Positions 7,916 through 16,342 are shown, numbered from the stretch's first letter. The stretch is 64,000 bases of DNA from DATHBD01 sp035296325 (GCA_035296325.1 DATHBD010000051.1:124001-188000), one strand, 5' to 3'. Notes: a model not told the origin generated them from the sequence alone. Numbers and translations are program-made.

Positions 7916-8560
7916 TCACTGCTGCGGCGTGGCCGGCACCTTGGCGAACGTGGGTGGCACGTCGAGCCACGTCGCGTGCGGGAATGGCCAGAACACCACG
8001 AACGCCCGCCCCACCACCGAGTCCTCCTCGATGGTGGCGAAGTTGGTGTCCTTGGTGCGGGTGTACTTCTCCCGTGAGTCCCCGGAGTGCGCGCGGTGGT
8101 CGCCCATCACCCAGATCCGCTTCGGGGGGACGACGACGTCGAACGGCTCTTCGCTGGCGAGGTCGGACTTTCCGGCGTCGTCCTGGTAGATGTACGGCTC
8201 GTCGAGCGGCATGCCGTTCACCGTGATGCGCTTCTCGGCGTCGCAGCACACGATGCGGTCACCACCGACGCCGATGATCCGCTTGATGAAGTCTTTCTCC
8301 CTGGGGTCGCTGCGCCACAACATCGGCGCCTCGAAAACCACGATCTCACCGCGCTGCGGCGGGCGGAAGTTGTACACCAGCTTGTTGACCAGCACGCGGT
8401 CGTTGATCTCCAGGGTCCGCTCCATGGACTCGGAGGGGATGTAGAACGTCTGCAGGATGAAGGCCCGCACGACGACCGCGACCAGGATGGCCACGACCAG
8501 GAGAACCGGCATCTCCCGCCAGAAGCCACTTTTTTTGCGTTTGGCCCGCTCGTCAATCAC
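7916..8560 (-). CDS. lepB: Type I signal peptidase (second of two)
   Basis: Membrane protease that removes signal peptides on the outer face of the membrane; 214 residues. A single N-terminal anchor (about residues 18-37) is followed by IPSESMERTL with the nucleophile S45, and DFIKRIIG with the general base K93. VMGDHR is the third conserved box. There is no C-terminal membrane segment, unlike its upstream paralogue. The GTG start overlaps the paralogue's stop in a GTGA junction, indicating translational coupling and an origin by tandem duplication, as in the Streptomyces sip cluster. Confidence 0.92.
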   Translation of the reverse strand: MIDERAKRKKSGFWREMPVLLVVAILVAVVVRAFILQTFYIPSESMERTLEINDRVLVNKLVYNFRPPQRGEIVVFEAPMLWRSDPREKDFIKRIIGVGGDRIVCCDAEKRITVNGMPLDEPYIYQDDAGKSDLASEEPFDVVVPPKRIWVMGDHRAHSGDSREKYTRTKDTNFATIEEDSVVGRAFVVFWPFPHATWLDVPPTFAKVPATPQQ

Positions 8561-9573
8561 ACCCGGAGTTTACGTGGTCCGATCCACCTACGGGTTCGAG
8601 AACGCGCCGGTACCATCAGGGAAGCCAGGATCGGCAGCAGCAGGACGGCTCCGTGGGTGAGTTCGACCGGAGCCAGGGGCTGCCGCTCCTGCGGAACGCC
8701 CATGGCCACAGCCGGCCGGGGGATGGTGGCGAACTCCGCCGGCACCGGCAGCGACGACCAGCGAGCACTCGGCCAGACGATCACAAATGCGCGGCCGATC
8801 ACGTTGTCGATCGGGACCTGGCCCTGGCAGCGGGAGTCCATGGAGACCGCGCGGTGGTCGCCCATCACGAACATCTGCCCTGGTTCGACCGTGATCGGGC
8901 CGAACCGTCGGGAACCGCACTCCTGCGGGCCGCTGGGGCGCTCGACAAGCGCCGAGTCCGTGTGCAGATAGCCGGTCCCGTTGAGCGGAGCCCCGTTCAC
9001 GGTGACCCGGCCCTGGGCGTCGCAGCAGGCGACCACATCGCCGGGGAGCCCGACCACGCGCTTGATGAAATCCTTCTCGCCGGGCTGCGACACGCCAACG
9101 AGGTCACCGATGGTGCGGCCCAGCCGCGGCAGGAACCCGGTGCTGCCGGGAGGAGTGTTGCCTTGCTCGGGCGCCCAGTTGTCGGTGCCCTTGAAGACGA
9201 GGACCTCGCCGCGCAGCGGCTCGCGGATGTCGTACACGATCTTGTTGACGAGGACCCGGTCGCCGATTGCGAGGGTCTCCTGCATGCTGCCGGAGGGAAT
9301 GAAGAACGCCTGCAGCAGGAACGTACGGATCAGCACGGCGAGGCAGAACGCCACGATCAGCAGGAGCGGCAACTCCTGCCACAACGGCATGGCGGGCCGC
9401 AGGCGACGGCGGTCGGATCGCCCGCCGGAGCGCGCGTCGCCCCCCTGGGAGCCCGCGCGGCGCTGCCCGCCCGAGGTCGGTACGGCACCGGAGTAACGCA
9501 CGGCACCGCGACGCTGATACGGATCGCCACCCCGGTCGTCGACACCTGGATAGCCGTATGAGTCTCGATTCAC
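8557..9573 (-). CDS. lepB: Type I signal peptidase (first of two), with C-terminal membrane segment
   Basis: 338-residue signal peptidase. It has a hydrophilic Arg/Gly-rich N-tail of about 60 residues, an anchor near residues 68-85, nucleophile S96 in FIPSGSM and base K171 in DFIKRVVG, then VMGDHR. A second hydrophobic segment near residues 305-325 places the C-terminus back in the cytosol, a topology known for some Streptomyces Sip enzymes. The GTG at 9573 was chosen over further upstream codons because TAGTCT, a -10-like hexamer, ends 8 nt before it and no Shine-Dalgarno is seen. Its stop overlaps the second peptidase gene by 4 bp. Confidence 0.9.
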   Translation of the reverse strand: MNRDSYGYPGVDDRGGDPYQRRGAVRYSGAVPTSGGQRRAGSQGGDARSGGRSDRRRLRPAMPLWQELPLLLIVAFCLAVLIRTFLLQAFFIPSGSMQETLAIGDRVLVNKIVYDIREPLRGEVLVFKGTDNWAPEQGNTPPGSTGFLPRLGRTIGDLVGVSQPGEKDFIKRVVGLPGDVVACCDAQGRVTVNGAPLNGTGYLHTDSALVERPSGPQECGSRRFGPITVEPGQMFVMGDHRAVSMDSRCQGQVPIDNVIGRAFVIVWPSARWSSLPVPAEFATIPRPAVAMGVPQERQPLAPVELTHGAVLLLPILASLMVPARSRTRRWIGPRKLRV

Positions 9574-9581
9574 TACCGACA

Positions 9582-9587
9582 AGACTA
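9582..9587 (-). promoter_or_regulatory. -10-like hexamer TAGTCT before the first signal peptidase gene
   Basis: TAGTCT on the minus strand ends 8 nt before the GTG at 9573 and lies after the rplS terminator, so the signal peptidase genes probably have their own, near-leaderless promoter. No convincing -35. Confidence 0.4.
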
Positions 9588-9630
9588 GGTCGCGGGGGCC
9601 GCTTCTGCGAACCCACGCTGTGTGACTGTG

Positions 9631-9664
9631 CGATGCCCGGCCGCCCGGAGGCGGCCGGGCATCG
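9631..9664 (-). terminator. Terminator downstream of rplS
   Basis: Perfect 15-bp inverted repeat (9631-9645 and 9650-9664) with a CGGA loop, starting 3 bp after the rplS stop. No U-tract follows, as is common in actinobacterial intrinsic terminators. It separates the rpsP-rplS block from the signal peptidase genes. Confidence 0.75.
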
Positions 9665-9667
9665 GCG

Positions 9668-10024
9668 TCAGCTGACCTGCTTCTCGCGCTTTTCCTTGAT
9701 CTTTGCCTTCTTCCCGCGCAGGTCACGCAGGTAGTAAAGCTTGGCGCGGCGGACATCACCGCGGGTCACCAACTCGATGCGGTCGAGCAGGGGGCTGTTG
9801 ACCGGGTAGGTCCGCTCGACGCCGACGCCGAAGCTGACCTTGCGCACGGTGAAGGTCTCACGGAGACCATCGCCCTGCCGACGGATCACGACGCCCTGGA
9901 AGATCTGGATCCGGGAACGGTTGCCCTCAACAACTCGGGCGTGCACCTTGAGCGTGTCACCGGCCCGGAAGCCTGGGATGTCGGTCCGCTGCGACTGGGC
10001 GTCAAGGGCGTCCAGCGTGTTCAT
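9668..10024 (-). CDS. rplS: 50S ribosomal protein bL19
   Basis: 118-residue ribosomal protein at the 30S/50S interface. The start MNTLDALDAQSQRTD, the middle FRAGDTLKVHARVVEG, and YPVNSPLLDRIELVTRGDVRRAKLYYLR-type text near the C-terminus are characteristic of bL19. The Lys-rich tail contacts rRNA. AGGAAG precedes the ATG. It is the last gene of the rpsP-khpA-rimM-trmD-rplS block and is separated from trmD by about 85 bp that contain a hairpin. Confidence 0.97.
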   Translation of the reverse strand: MNTLDALDAQSQRTDIPGFRAGDTLKVHARVVEGNRSRIQIFQGVVIRRQGDGLRETFTVRKVSFGVGVERTYPVNSPLLDRIELVTRGDVRRAKLYYLRDLRGKKAKIKEKREKQVS

Positions 10025-10079
10025 CGCTGCTGCTTCCTCGTGGGCTCAAGGCGCGCCGAGTCGACGCGCGATCTCGAAT

Positions 10080-10108
10080 GGGGTTGGGTGCCGGCATACG
10101 GCAACCCC
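10080..10108 (-). other. Bulged hairpin between trmD and rplS
   Basis: The arms GGGGT (10080-10084) with ACCCC (10104-10108), and TGCCG (10089-10093) with CGGCA (10099-10103), form a stem with a 4-nt bulge and a 5-nt loop. It begins immediately after the trmD stop. It may act as an attenuator or processing site that adjusts rplS relative to trmD; bL19 is made in far larger amounts than TrmD. Confidence 0.4.
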
Positions 10109-10109
10109 A

Positions 10110-10829
10110 CTACTTTGCCACACCGGAGTCCGATTGGTGAAATCCGGGCGGCGCCCCGAGCAGGTCGGGACGACGAGCCGCGGTGCGCGTGATCGCCTGT
10201 TCCCGCCGCCACCTGGCGATCCGGCCATGGTCGCCGGACCGCAGAATCTCCGGCACGTCCAGGCCGCGCCAGCTCGCCGGCTTGGTGTACATCGGGGCCT
10301 CCAGCAGCCCATCGGCGTGCGACTCCTCGACCAGGGACGCGGCGTTGCCGAGCACGCCAGGGAGCAGCCGGGTGATGGACTCCATCATCGCCAGGACCGC
10401 TACCTCGCCACCGAAGAGCACGTAGTCACCGATGGAGAGCTCGCTCACCCGCATCCGGGTCGAGGCGTACTCCACCACCCGCTGGTCGATGCCCTCGTAC
10501 CGGCCGCAGGCGAAGACCAGGTGCCGCTCCCCGGCCAACTTCCCGGCGACCGCCTGGGTGAACGGCAGGCCCGCCGGGGTGGGCACGACGAGATGGGTAT
10601 CGACGCCGGCCAGGGTGTCCAGCGCAGCTCCCCATGGCTCCGGGCGCATGACCATGCCGGGGCCACCGCCGTACGGGGTGTCGTCGACCGTGCGGTGCAC
10701 GTCCGAGGTCCATCGGCGCAGGTCGTGCACGGTCACGTCGAGGAGCCCGGCCGCTCGGGCGCGACCCACGAGGGAGAGCTCCAGCGGCCCGAAGTACTCC
10801 GGGAAGATGCTGACGATGTCGACGTTCAT
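10110..10829 (-). CDS. trmD: tRNA (guanine-N1)-methyltransferase
   Basis: SPOUT-class enzyme that methylates G37 of tRNAs to prevent +1 frameshifting; 239 residues. It starts MNVDIVSIFPEYF. The trefoil-knot S-adenosylmethionine site is marked by CGRYEGIDQRV and SIGDYVLFGGEVA. The substrate-side residues DDTPYGGGPGMVM are present. The ATG lies 7 bp after rimM. It is a dimer in known structures, and the gene order rimM-trmD-rplS is nearly universal. Confidence 0.96.
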   Translation of the reverse strand: MNVDIVSIFPEYFGPLELSLVGRARAAGLLDVTVHDLRRWTSDVHRTVDDTPYGGGPGMVMRPEPWGAALDTLAGVDTHLVVPTPAGLPFTQAVAGKLAGERHLVFACGRYEGIDQRVVEYASTRMRVSELSIGDYVLFGGEVAVLAMMESITRLLPGVLGNAASLVEESHADGLLEAPMYTKPASWRGLDVPEILRSGDHGRIARWRREQAITRTAARRPDLLGAPPGFHQSDSGVAK

Positions 10830-10836
10830 GACCCGC

Positions 10837-11403
10837 TCACAGGTCGAACAGGCCACCGGGCGGGGTGAGCACGACCCGACCGCCGGCCACATCCACCTCG
10901 GGAACGATCGCCCGGACGAAGGGGACCAGGGCACTGCGTCCGTCGGTAAGCCGAAGGACCAGCAGGTCAGCCGCAGGGGCGTGCTCGATGCGCTGCACCT
11001 CGCCCAGCTTCTCACCGTCCGGGGTGACCGCCGCGAGCCCGACCAGCTCATGATCATTGAACTCGTCGGGATCGGTGGTGGGCGGCACGTCGGCGCTGTC
11101 CACGCAGAGCAGCACGCCGCGCAGCTCCTCCGCGACATTCCGGTCGTACACGCCCTCGAAGACGACGATGAGCCGGCCCAGGTGCGGACGCACGGACTCC
11201 ACCGTCAAGGTCTCCGGCACCGTCCAGCGGACGCCGAGGGCGGCGGCGCCCACCGGTTCCACCCGACGCCGGACCGCCGTCGAGTCGGTGGCAAGCACCG
11301 ACCCGACGGCGAATCGGGCAGCAGGCTCGTCGGTCCGGAGATCGACCAGGAGCTCGCCCCGGATGCCGTGCGGGCGCAGAATCTGCCCGACGATCAGCTT
11401 CAT
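10837..11403 (-). CDS. rimM: Ribosome maturation factor RimM
   Basis: Assists assembly of the 30S head by binding uS19; 188 residues. The N-terminal RimM domain starts MKLIVGQILRPHGIRGE, and the C-terminal PRC-barrel includes DHELVGL and PFVRAIVPEVD. The ATG is 4 bp after the khpA stop, indicating a tight operon. Confidence 0.95.
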   Translation of the reverse strand: MKLIVGQILRPHGIRGELLVDLRTDEPAARFAVGSVLATDSTAVRRRVEPVGAAALGVRWTVPETLTVESVRPHLGRLIVVFEGVYDRNVAEELRGVLLCVDSADVPPTTDPDEFNDHELVGLAAVTPDGEKLGEVQRIEHAPAADLLVLRLTDGRSALVPFVRAIVPEVDVAGGRVVLTPPGGLFDL

Positions 11404-11407
11404 GCGG

Positions 11408-11638
11408 TCAGTACGAATCGACGATCTCGACGCGAACGCCCCGACCGCCGATCGAGCCGACCACCTGTCGCAGCGCCTTGGCGGTGCGGCCGCTCCGGCC
11501 GATCACGGTGCCCAGGTCCTCGGGGTGCACCCGCACCTCGAGGCGCTGGCCCCGCCTGGAGTCGACCATGCGCACCCGGACATCTTCGGGGTGATCGACG
11601 ATGCCCTTGACGAGGTGCTCCAACGCGGGGCGCAGCAC
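11408..11638 (-). CDS. khpA: KH-domain RNA-binding protein KhpA
   Basis: 76-residue single KH domain protein that binds RNA, usually with KhpB/Jag. The GxxG loop is IGRSG, followed by GRTAKALRQVV. The GTG at 11638 gives the family length (about 76-80) and starts LRPALEHLVKGIVDHPEDV; it is 1 bp after the rpsP stop. It lacks its own Shine-Dalgarno, so translation probably depends on rpsP. Confidence 0.92.
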   Translation of the reverse strand: MLRPALEHLVKGIVDHPEDVRVRMVDSRRGQRLEVRVHPEDLGTVIGRSGRTAKALRQVVGSIGGRGVRVEIVDSY

Positions 11639-11639
11639 G

Positions 11640-12233
11640 TCAGGAGGCCGTTGTGCCGGCGCCGGCACCGGCCTGCTCCTCTGTCTGCGCGGCGGGCGCC
11701 GCTGGGGCCTCCGCCTGGGTTGCTGCGGGTGCCGCGGGCGGCTCGGCTGCTGCCGGGGCCCCGGTCGCTGCCGGGGCCTGGGTCGCAGCCGGGGCCTCGG
11801 TCGCGGCGGCCGCCGGGGTCTCCGCCGGGGCGTCCGCCTTCTTCTTCGGCTCTGCGGCCTTCTTCATCGACTTGGTCGTCGGCTCGACAACGTTGGCGGC
11901 GGCCCTGGCCTCGACCTCGTACGCCGCGCGACGGTCTGCCCGCTCCGCCTTCACCAGCAGTGGTGGAGGGGCCGGCTCACCCTTGAACTGCTGCCAGTCA
12001 CCGGTCTTGGACAGGATCGCCCGGACCGACTCGGTCGGCTGCGCGCCGACGCTGAGCCAGTACTGGATCCGGTCGGACTTGACCTCGATGCGCGAGGGGT
12101 CTTCCTTCGGGTGGTAGAGCCCGACGTACTCGATCGCCTTGCCGTCGCGCTTGGTCCGCGAGTTGGCGACGACGATGCGGTACTGCGGGTTGCGGATCTT
12201 GCCCATCCGCAGAAGCCGGATTTTTACGGCCAC
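11640..12233 (-). CDS. rpsP: 30S ribosomal protein bS16 with a long Ala/Pro/Thr tail
   Basis: 197-residue bS16. The first 85 residues or so match the core (VKIRLLRMGKIRNPQYRIVV, KAIEYVGLYHPKEDP). Residues from about 115 are an Ala/Pro/Thr/Glu-rich, presumably disordered extension built from PAAT/EAPAAT-like units, making the protein about twice the size of the E. coli version. Such tails occur in actinobacterial bS16. The GTG start is preceded by AGGAGCG. It is the first gene of the block. Confidence 0.96.
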   Translation of the reverse strand: MAVKIRLLRMGKIRNPQYRIVVANSRTKRDGKAIEYVGLYHPKEDPSRIEVKSDRIQYWLSVGAQPTESVRAILSKTGDWQQFKGEPAPPPLLVKAERADRRAAYEVEARAAANVVEPTTKSMKKAAEPKKKADAPAETPAAAATEAPAATQAPAATGAPAAAEPPAAPAATQAEAPAAPAAQTEEQAGAGAGTTAS

Positions 12234-12618
12234 GTGTGATCGCTCCTGGATCTGAGAAAAACGCTGAGCCCCGCGGCCCGCCGTGGGGACGGACGGAAAC
12301 ACGGCGCCCGGGTGGACAGGCGACACGCCGGGTTAGAGGGCTCGTCGTGTCGCCGGATACCAGCGACCCATTCTGCCAGACCACCCGCGCGTAGCGCGAA
12401 CCGCACCCCCGGCGGCGCACGAACCCGCTCCGGTGCGGCGGTTCGCCGAGGTGGCGGTCCGGGCCAGGTAGGGAACCCGGTTGCCAGCGGCCACAGCGGG
12501 GGCTACCGTCCCGCACCATCAGCCCGGACGGAAGAAGGTGTGCAGCGTATGTGGTTCCACGGCGTTCGTCAGCTCATTGTCCAGACGACCCGTACCTCTC
12601 CAGTAAGGAATCACTGCA
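12234..12618. promoter_or_regulatory. Divergent gap with structured rpsP leader
   Basis: 385 bp with no gene. On the minus strand a -10-like CAGAAT (12370-12375) would start an rpsP leader of about 130 nt. This leader contains an 8-bp inverted repeat GGCGACAC/GTGTCGCC (12319-12326 and 12347-12354) and a GC hairpin with CCCC/GGGG outer pairs (12269-12288) near the ribosome binding site. These could allow autogenous control of the ribosomal operon. The promoter of the plus-strand methyltransferase gene is not evident. Confidence 0.4.
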
Positions 12619-13365
12619 TTGGATCTGCCACGTAATATCACCATCCGCGAGAGCAGCCACCGGGTTCTCAATCCGTTCACGCCCGAGAAGCTCGCGACAC
12701 TGGGAAGCGCCATCGGGCTGCGTCCCGGGATGTCGATCCTGGATCTCTGCTGCGGCAAGGGCGAGATGCTGTCCACCTGGGCCCGCGACCACGGGACCAC
12801 CGGGACGGGTGTCGACATCAGCACGGTCTTCCTCCGCGCGGCGGTCGAGCGGGCCGCCGACGTCGGCGTCACGGATCGCGTGACGTTCGTCCACGGCGAC
12901 GCCTCGACCTACGTCGCGGCCGAGCCGGTCGACGTCACCGCGTGCATCGGCGCCACCTGGATCGGCGACGGCGTTGCCGGCACCACCGCGCTGCTTGAGC
13001 GCAGCCTGCGGCCGGGTGGCCTGCTGCTGATCGGCGAGCCGTTCTGGCGGGCGGAGCCGCCCAGCCAGGAGGCGCTCGAGGCATGCCATGCCACGTCGAA
13101 GGAGACCTACCACGATCTGCCGGGCCTCGTCGCGCTCTTCGGCGGGCTCGGCTACGACGTGGTCGAGATGGTGCTGGCCGACGAGGACAGCTGGGACCGG
13201 TACCGAGCCGCGCAGTGGCTCAACATTCGGACCTGGCTGGACGCGAATCCCGACGATGAGCTCGCCCCCGACCTTCGCCGGGAGCTTAGCGACGGACCGC
13301 AGCGCTACGCCCGTTACGAGCGGCCGCTGCTGGGCTGGGGTGTCTTCGCGTTGCTGAAGCGCTGA
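12619..13365 (+). CDS. Class I SAM-dependent methyltransferase
   Basis: 248-residue Rossmann-fold methyltransferase of unknown substrate. Motif I is ILDLCCGKGEML (about residues 35-46). An acidic residue ending strand beta-2 is in TGVDIS, and the motif near HGDAS matches the adenine-binding region. The unusual CC in motif I may be functional. The start is TTG, supported by AAGGA 10 nt upstream. It is transcribed alone, divergent from rpsP and converging on the DUF402 pair. It may be a small-molecule methyltransferase; nothing nearby gives a pathway. Confidence 0.85.
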   Translation: MDLPRNITIRESSHRVLNPFTPEKLATLGSAIGLRPGMSILDLCCGKGEMLSTWARDHGTTGTGVDISTVFLRAAVERAADVGVTDRVTFVHGDASTYVAAEPVDVTACIGATWIGDGVAGTTALLERSLRPGGLLLIGEPFWRAEPPSQEALEACHATSKETYHDLPGLVALFGGLGYDVVEMVLADEDSWDRYRAAQWLNIRTWLDANPDDELAPDLRRELSDGPQRYARYERPLLGWGVFALLKR

Positions 13366-13375
13366 TCTATCGGTG

Positions 13376-13403
13376 CCGGCGCGGCCGTGACGGGTCGCGC
13401 CGG
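13376..13403. terminator. Possible bidirectional terminator between methyltransferase and DUF402 gene
   Basis: 8-bp inverted repeat CCGGCGCG/CGCGCCGG (13376-13383 and 13396-13403) with a 12-nt loop in the short convergent gap. Perfect pairing but no U-tract. Confidence 0.4.
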
Positions 13404-13428
13404 GGCCGGTGGGTCGGGCCCGGCCACC

Positions 13429-14112
13429 TCAACCGGAGGCGGTCGACCGCGCCCGGCCGGGGGTCGCCCGTGGGCGGTCCCAGCCGCTGGGCAGCGCCTG
13501 CGGCGTCATCCACTGTGGATCGGGTCGGAAGTCGCACCAGGTGCCGTCGAACGGATACGCCCCGGCCTCGATCAGCGGAATCACCCGGCGCCCCGCCGCC
13601 CACACCGCAGCCGGGTCGCTGACCCAGTAGTACTCCGGAAAGCCGAGCCGCTCGGCGAGTTCGTCGTCGTCCTTCCACTCCCACGACCGGTCCGGCCACA
13701 CCCAGATGTCGAGATCGTGGTCGGTGAGGTCGACGCCCGCGGCATCACCGTCGTCCCAGGCCACGGCCGGCTCCTCGAGGTTGACGTACCACGCGGCGAA
13801 GACCCCGTCCGCGTTGAACAGCCACCACACCGAGTGCGGCATCCCGGGCAGGTGCAGCTTGAGCGTGGACGGCCCGCGGTAGACGCTCTCGATCAGCCGT
13901 TTCGGCGCGTCCACCCAGTCCCCGAACGGCACGCCGCGCGGGCCCCGACCATGCTCGTCGACCTGGCGGGCGGCCGGGACGCCGGTGGGCAGCCACAGCA
14001 GCCGACCCTGTTCGTCGTCGGCGATGACCCGGGTCAACGGCGACCAGACCTGGGCCTCGCGCACAAAATGGCGGTGCAGCAGCCAGCGGCCGGGTGCGAA
14101 CCGTACGGTCAT
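13429..14112 (-). CDS. DUF402 protein (second tandem copy)
   Basis: 227-residue DUF402-fold protein. The family includes nucleoside tri/diphosphate phosphatases and metal-dependent phosphoesterases; activity here is unproven. Visible family features are HDLDIWVWPD, WEWKDDDELAERLG and GAYPFDGTWCDFRPDP. The ATG overlaps the stop of the first copy (ATGA). The C-terminus ends in a short Arg/Ala-rich tail. Its closest relative in the window is the gene directly upstream, so it arose by tandem duplication. Sequence has diverged most in the N-terminal third. Confidence 0.82.
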   Translation of the reverse strand: MTVRFAPGRWLLHRHFVREAQVWSPLTRVIADDEQGRLLWLPTGVPAARQVDEHGRGPRGVPFGDWVDAPKRLIESVYRGPSTLKLHLPGMPHSVWWLFNADGVFAAWYVNLEEPAVAWDDGDAAGVDLTDHDLDIWVWPDRSWEWKDDDELAERLGFPEYYWVSDPAAVWAAGRRVIPLIEAGAYPFDGTWCDFRPDPQWMTPQALPSGWDRPRATPGRARSTASG

Positions 14113-14756
14113 CGCGCGCGCGGCCGGTCCCAGCCCGCCGGCAGCTCGGTCGGCACGGTCCATCCAGGGTCGGGTTGGAAGTCGCACCAACTGCCGTCGA
14201 ACGGGAACTCCCCCGCCTCGGCCAGCGCGATGACCCGCTTGCCCTCGTCCCAGACGGCGCTGGCGCTGGAGACCCAGTAACCCTCGGGGTAGGCCAGTCG
14301 CTCGGTGAACTCGTCCTCGTCCTTCCAACGCCACTCGCCGGCCGGCGAGACCAGCACGTCGAGGTCCTGATCCACATAGTCGACGCCGAGAACGCCGGCG
14401 TGGGACCACCGGACGGCCGGCTCTTCGAGGTTGACATACCACCCCGTGAAGACCCCGGGGTCGCCGAAGAACCACCACACCGAGTGCGCCTGGCCCGGTC
14501 GGATGAGCTTGAGGATGCCGGAACCGCGCCAGGTGGTCGCGTGCAGCCGGGTCGGCGTACGCAGCCACTCCGCGAACGGCATCGCCCGCAGCCCACGCCC
14601 GTCGACGGCCCGACGATCCAGCATGGCGCTGCCCCGCTCCAGCCAGAGCAGCAGGCCGCGCTCATCGTCGGAGACCACCCGGCACAGCTTCACCAGGCTG
14701 ATCAGGTCACGCTGGAAACTGCGCTGGACGACCAGCCGGCCGGGTTCCCACCCCAT
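14109..14756 (-). CDS. DUF402 protein (first tandem copy)
   Basis: 215 residues, paralogous to the next gene: both contain HSVWW followed by F/N, WYVNLEEPAV, a DLD(V/I) acidic strand, WKD(E/D)DE and FDG(S/T)WCDF, and both end GWDRPRA. The acidic clusters match the metal-binding residues of DUF402 phosphatases. The ATG is 8 bp after the proS stop, so the pair sits in the proS operon. A link to tRNA-synthetase or nucleotide metabolism is possible but inferred from position only. Confidence 0.82.
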   Translation of the reverse strand: MGWEPGRLVVQRSFQRDLISLVKLCRVVSDDERGLLLWLERGSAMLDRRAVDGRGLRAMPFAEWLRTPTRLHATTWRGSGILKLIRPGQAHSVWWFFGDPGVFTGWYVNLEEPAVRWSHAGVLGVDYVDQDLDVLVSPAGEWRWKDEDEFTERLAYPEGYWVSSASAVWDEGKRVIALAEAGEFPFDGSWCDFQPDPGWTVPTELPAGWDRPRAR

Positions 14757-14764
14757 CGACGGGC

Positions 14765-16171
14765 TCAGTACGCCCGGCTCAGCAGAGCGACCAGCTCCGG
14801 CTCGTCTTCGTGGTCGGGCACCGAGCCGTCCGCCCGGAGCAGGCAGCGCACCGTCACGCCGGAGGTGTTCGCCTTCGCCTCGCCCTCGGCCCCCACCGCG
14901 GACCACGGGACCCGCGCCCAGCCGTTCGCCGCCGCCTCCACCGCCTCCGCCACGGTTGCCACGTCGACCGTGGCGGCGTCGCGCCGGGCCTGCGCCTCGT
15001 CGTAGAGCGCCTGCTGGTCGGCGTCCAGGGCGGCCAGCACGGCGGGCACCACCTCGGTCAGCGGCATCGGCGTCTTGGTGCCGTCGATCCGGCGCACCAG
15101 CACGACGTTGCCGGCGGCGAGATCGCGTGGGCCCACCTCGACCCGGATCGGGTACCCCTTGAGCTCGGCGTCGACCGCACGACGGCCGAACGCGGTGGCC
15201 ACCCGGTCGTCGAGGCCGACCCGGACGCCGGCGTCGCGGAGCTGGTCGCGCAGCTTGACCGCGGCCTCGGTGACGCCGTCACCCTCCTTAATGACCATGA
15301 TGTACGCCTGGACCGGCGCCAGCCGCGGCGGCAGCCGCAGACCGCTGTCGTCGCCGTGCGCCATGATCAGCCCGCCGATCATGCGCGTTGAGGTGCCCCA
15401 TGACGTGGTCCAGGCGTGCTCCTGGCCGCCCTGCGCCGAGGAGTACACGATGTCGAAGGCCCTGGCGAAGTTCTGCCCCAGCTCGTGGCTCGTACCCAGC
15501 TGCAGCGCCTTGCCGTCGTACATCATGCCCTCGAGCGTGTACGTGTTCGTCGCGCCGGCGAAGCGCTCCCGCGCGGTCTTCAACCCCACGACCACCGGGA
15601 TCGCCAGCAGCCGGCGCATGAAGTCCTCGTACACCTCGTGCAGGATGCGTCGCGCGTACGCCCGCGCGTCGGCCTCGCTGGCGTGCGCGGTGTGCCCCTC
15701 CTGCCAGAGGAACTCGCTGGTCCGCAGGAAGATCCGGGGACGAAGCTCCCAGCGCACCACGTTGGCCCACTGGTTGAGCAGCAGCGGCAGGTCCCGGTAG
15801 CTGTCCACCCACTTCGCCATGAACTCGCCGATGACCGTCTCGCTGGTGGGGCGCACCACCACCGGCTCACTCAGCTGCTTGCCACCGCCGTGGGTCACCA
15901 CCGCCAGCTCCGGCGAGAAGCCCTCGACATGCTGCGCCTCGCGGCGCAGGTAGCTCTCCGGGATGAACAGCGGGAAGTACGCGTTCTCCGCGCCGGTCGC
16001 CTTGATCCGGGCGTCCATCTCGGCCTGCATCCGCTCCCAGATCGCGTACCCGGTCGGGCGGATGACCATGGTCCCCCGCACCGGCCCGTTGTCGGCGAGC
16101 TGCGCCTTGGCGACCAGGTCCTGATACCAGCGGGGGAAGTCTTCGGAACGGAGAGTGAGCACGCGGGCCAT
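14765..16171 (-). CDS. proS: Prolyl-tRNA synthetase (short, type 3-like)
   Basis: Charges tRNA-Pro; 468 residues, without the large editing insertion of the long bacterial form. Class II motif 2 is visible in RWELRPRIFLRTSEFLWQEG (split by wording: arginine-rich strand then FLWQEG), and motif 3 in GLIMAHGDDSGLRLPP. The C-terminal zinc-type domain lacks obvious cysteine pairs. Many actinobacteria carry a long ProRS; a second gene elsewhere is possible. A -10-like TAAGCT ends 8 nt before the ATG, suggesting a leaderless transcript. It is divergent from the ABC exporter. Confidence 0.93.
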   Translation of the reverse strand: MARVLTLRSEDFPRWYQDLVAKAQLADNGPVRGTMVIRPTGYAIWERMQAEMDARIKATGAENAYFPLFIPESYLRREAQHVEGFSPELAVVTHGGGKQLSEPVVVRPTSETVIGEFMAKWVDSYRDLPLLLNQWANVVRWELRPRIFLRTSEFLWQEGHTAHASEADARAYARRILHEVYEDFMRRLLAIPVVVGLKTARERFAGATNTYTLEGMMYDGKALQLGTSHELGQNFARAFDIVYSSAQGGQEHAWTTSWGTSTRMIGGLIMAHGDDSGLRLPPRLAPVQAYIMVIKEGDGVTEAAVKLRDQLRDAGVRVGLDDRVATAFGRRAVDAELKGYPIRVEVGPRDLAAGNVVLVRRIDGTKTPMPLTEVVPAVLAALDADQQALYDEAQARRDAATVDVATVAEAVEAAANGWARVPWSAVGAEGEAKANTSGVTVRCLLRADGSVPDHEDEPELVALLSRAY

Positions 16172-16179
16172 GACGGGGA

Positions 16180-16185
16180 AGCTTA
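16180..16185 (-). promoter_or_regulatory. -10-like hexamer TAAGCT before proS
   Basis: TAAGCT on the minus strand ends 8 nt before the proS ATG (16171), where no Shine-Dalgarno is present. Consistent with a leaderless or near-leaderless mRNA. Confidence 0.42.
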
Positions 16186-16342
16186 GTCCAGCGCCGCGCG
16201 CATGCCCCGCCTGCGGTACCCCGTACGTCGCAGGTCGTACGCCGCGGCCGGCACAGATCGCTCCGGCGGCGGTCGTTGCCCGACCGGTCCGTCCATAGCG
16301 TGGAACTATCCGGACCCGGCGCGACGCGGAGGCAACCACACC

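Noticed and set aside
12234..12618. tRNA or riboswitch in the rpsP leader
   Set aside because: Hairpins are present but no cloverleaf, no CCA end and no pattern of a known riboswitch that I can recognise.
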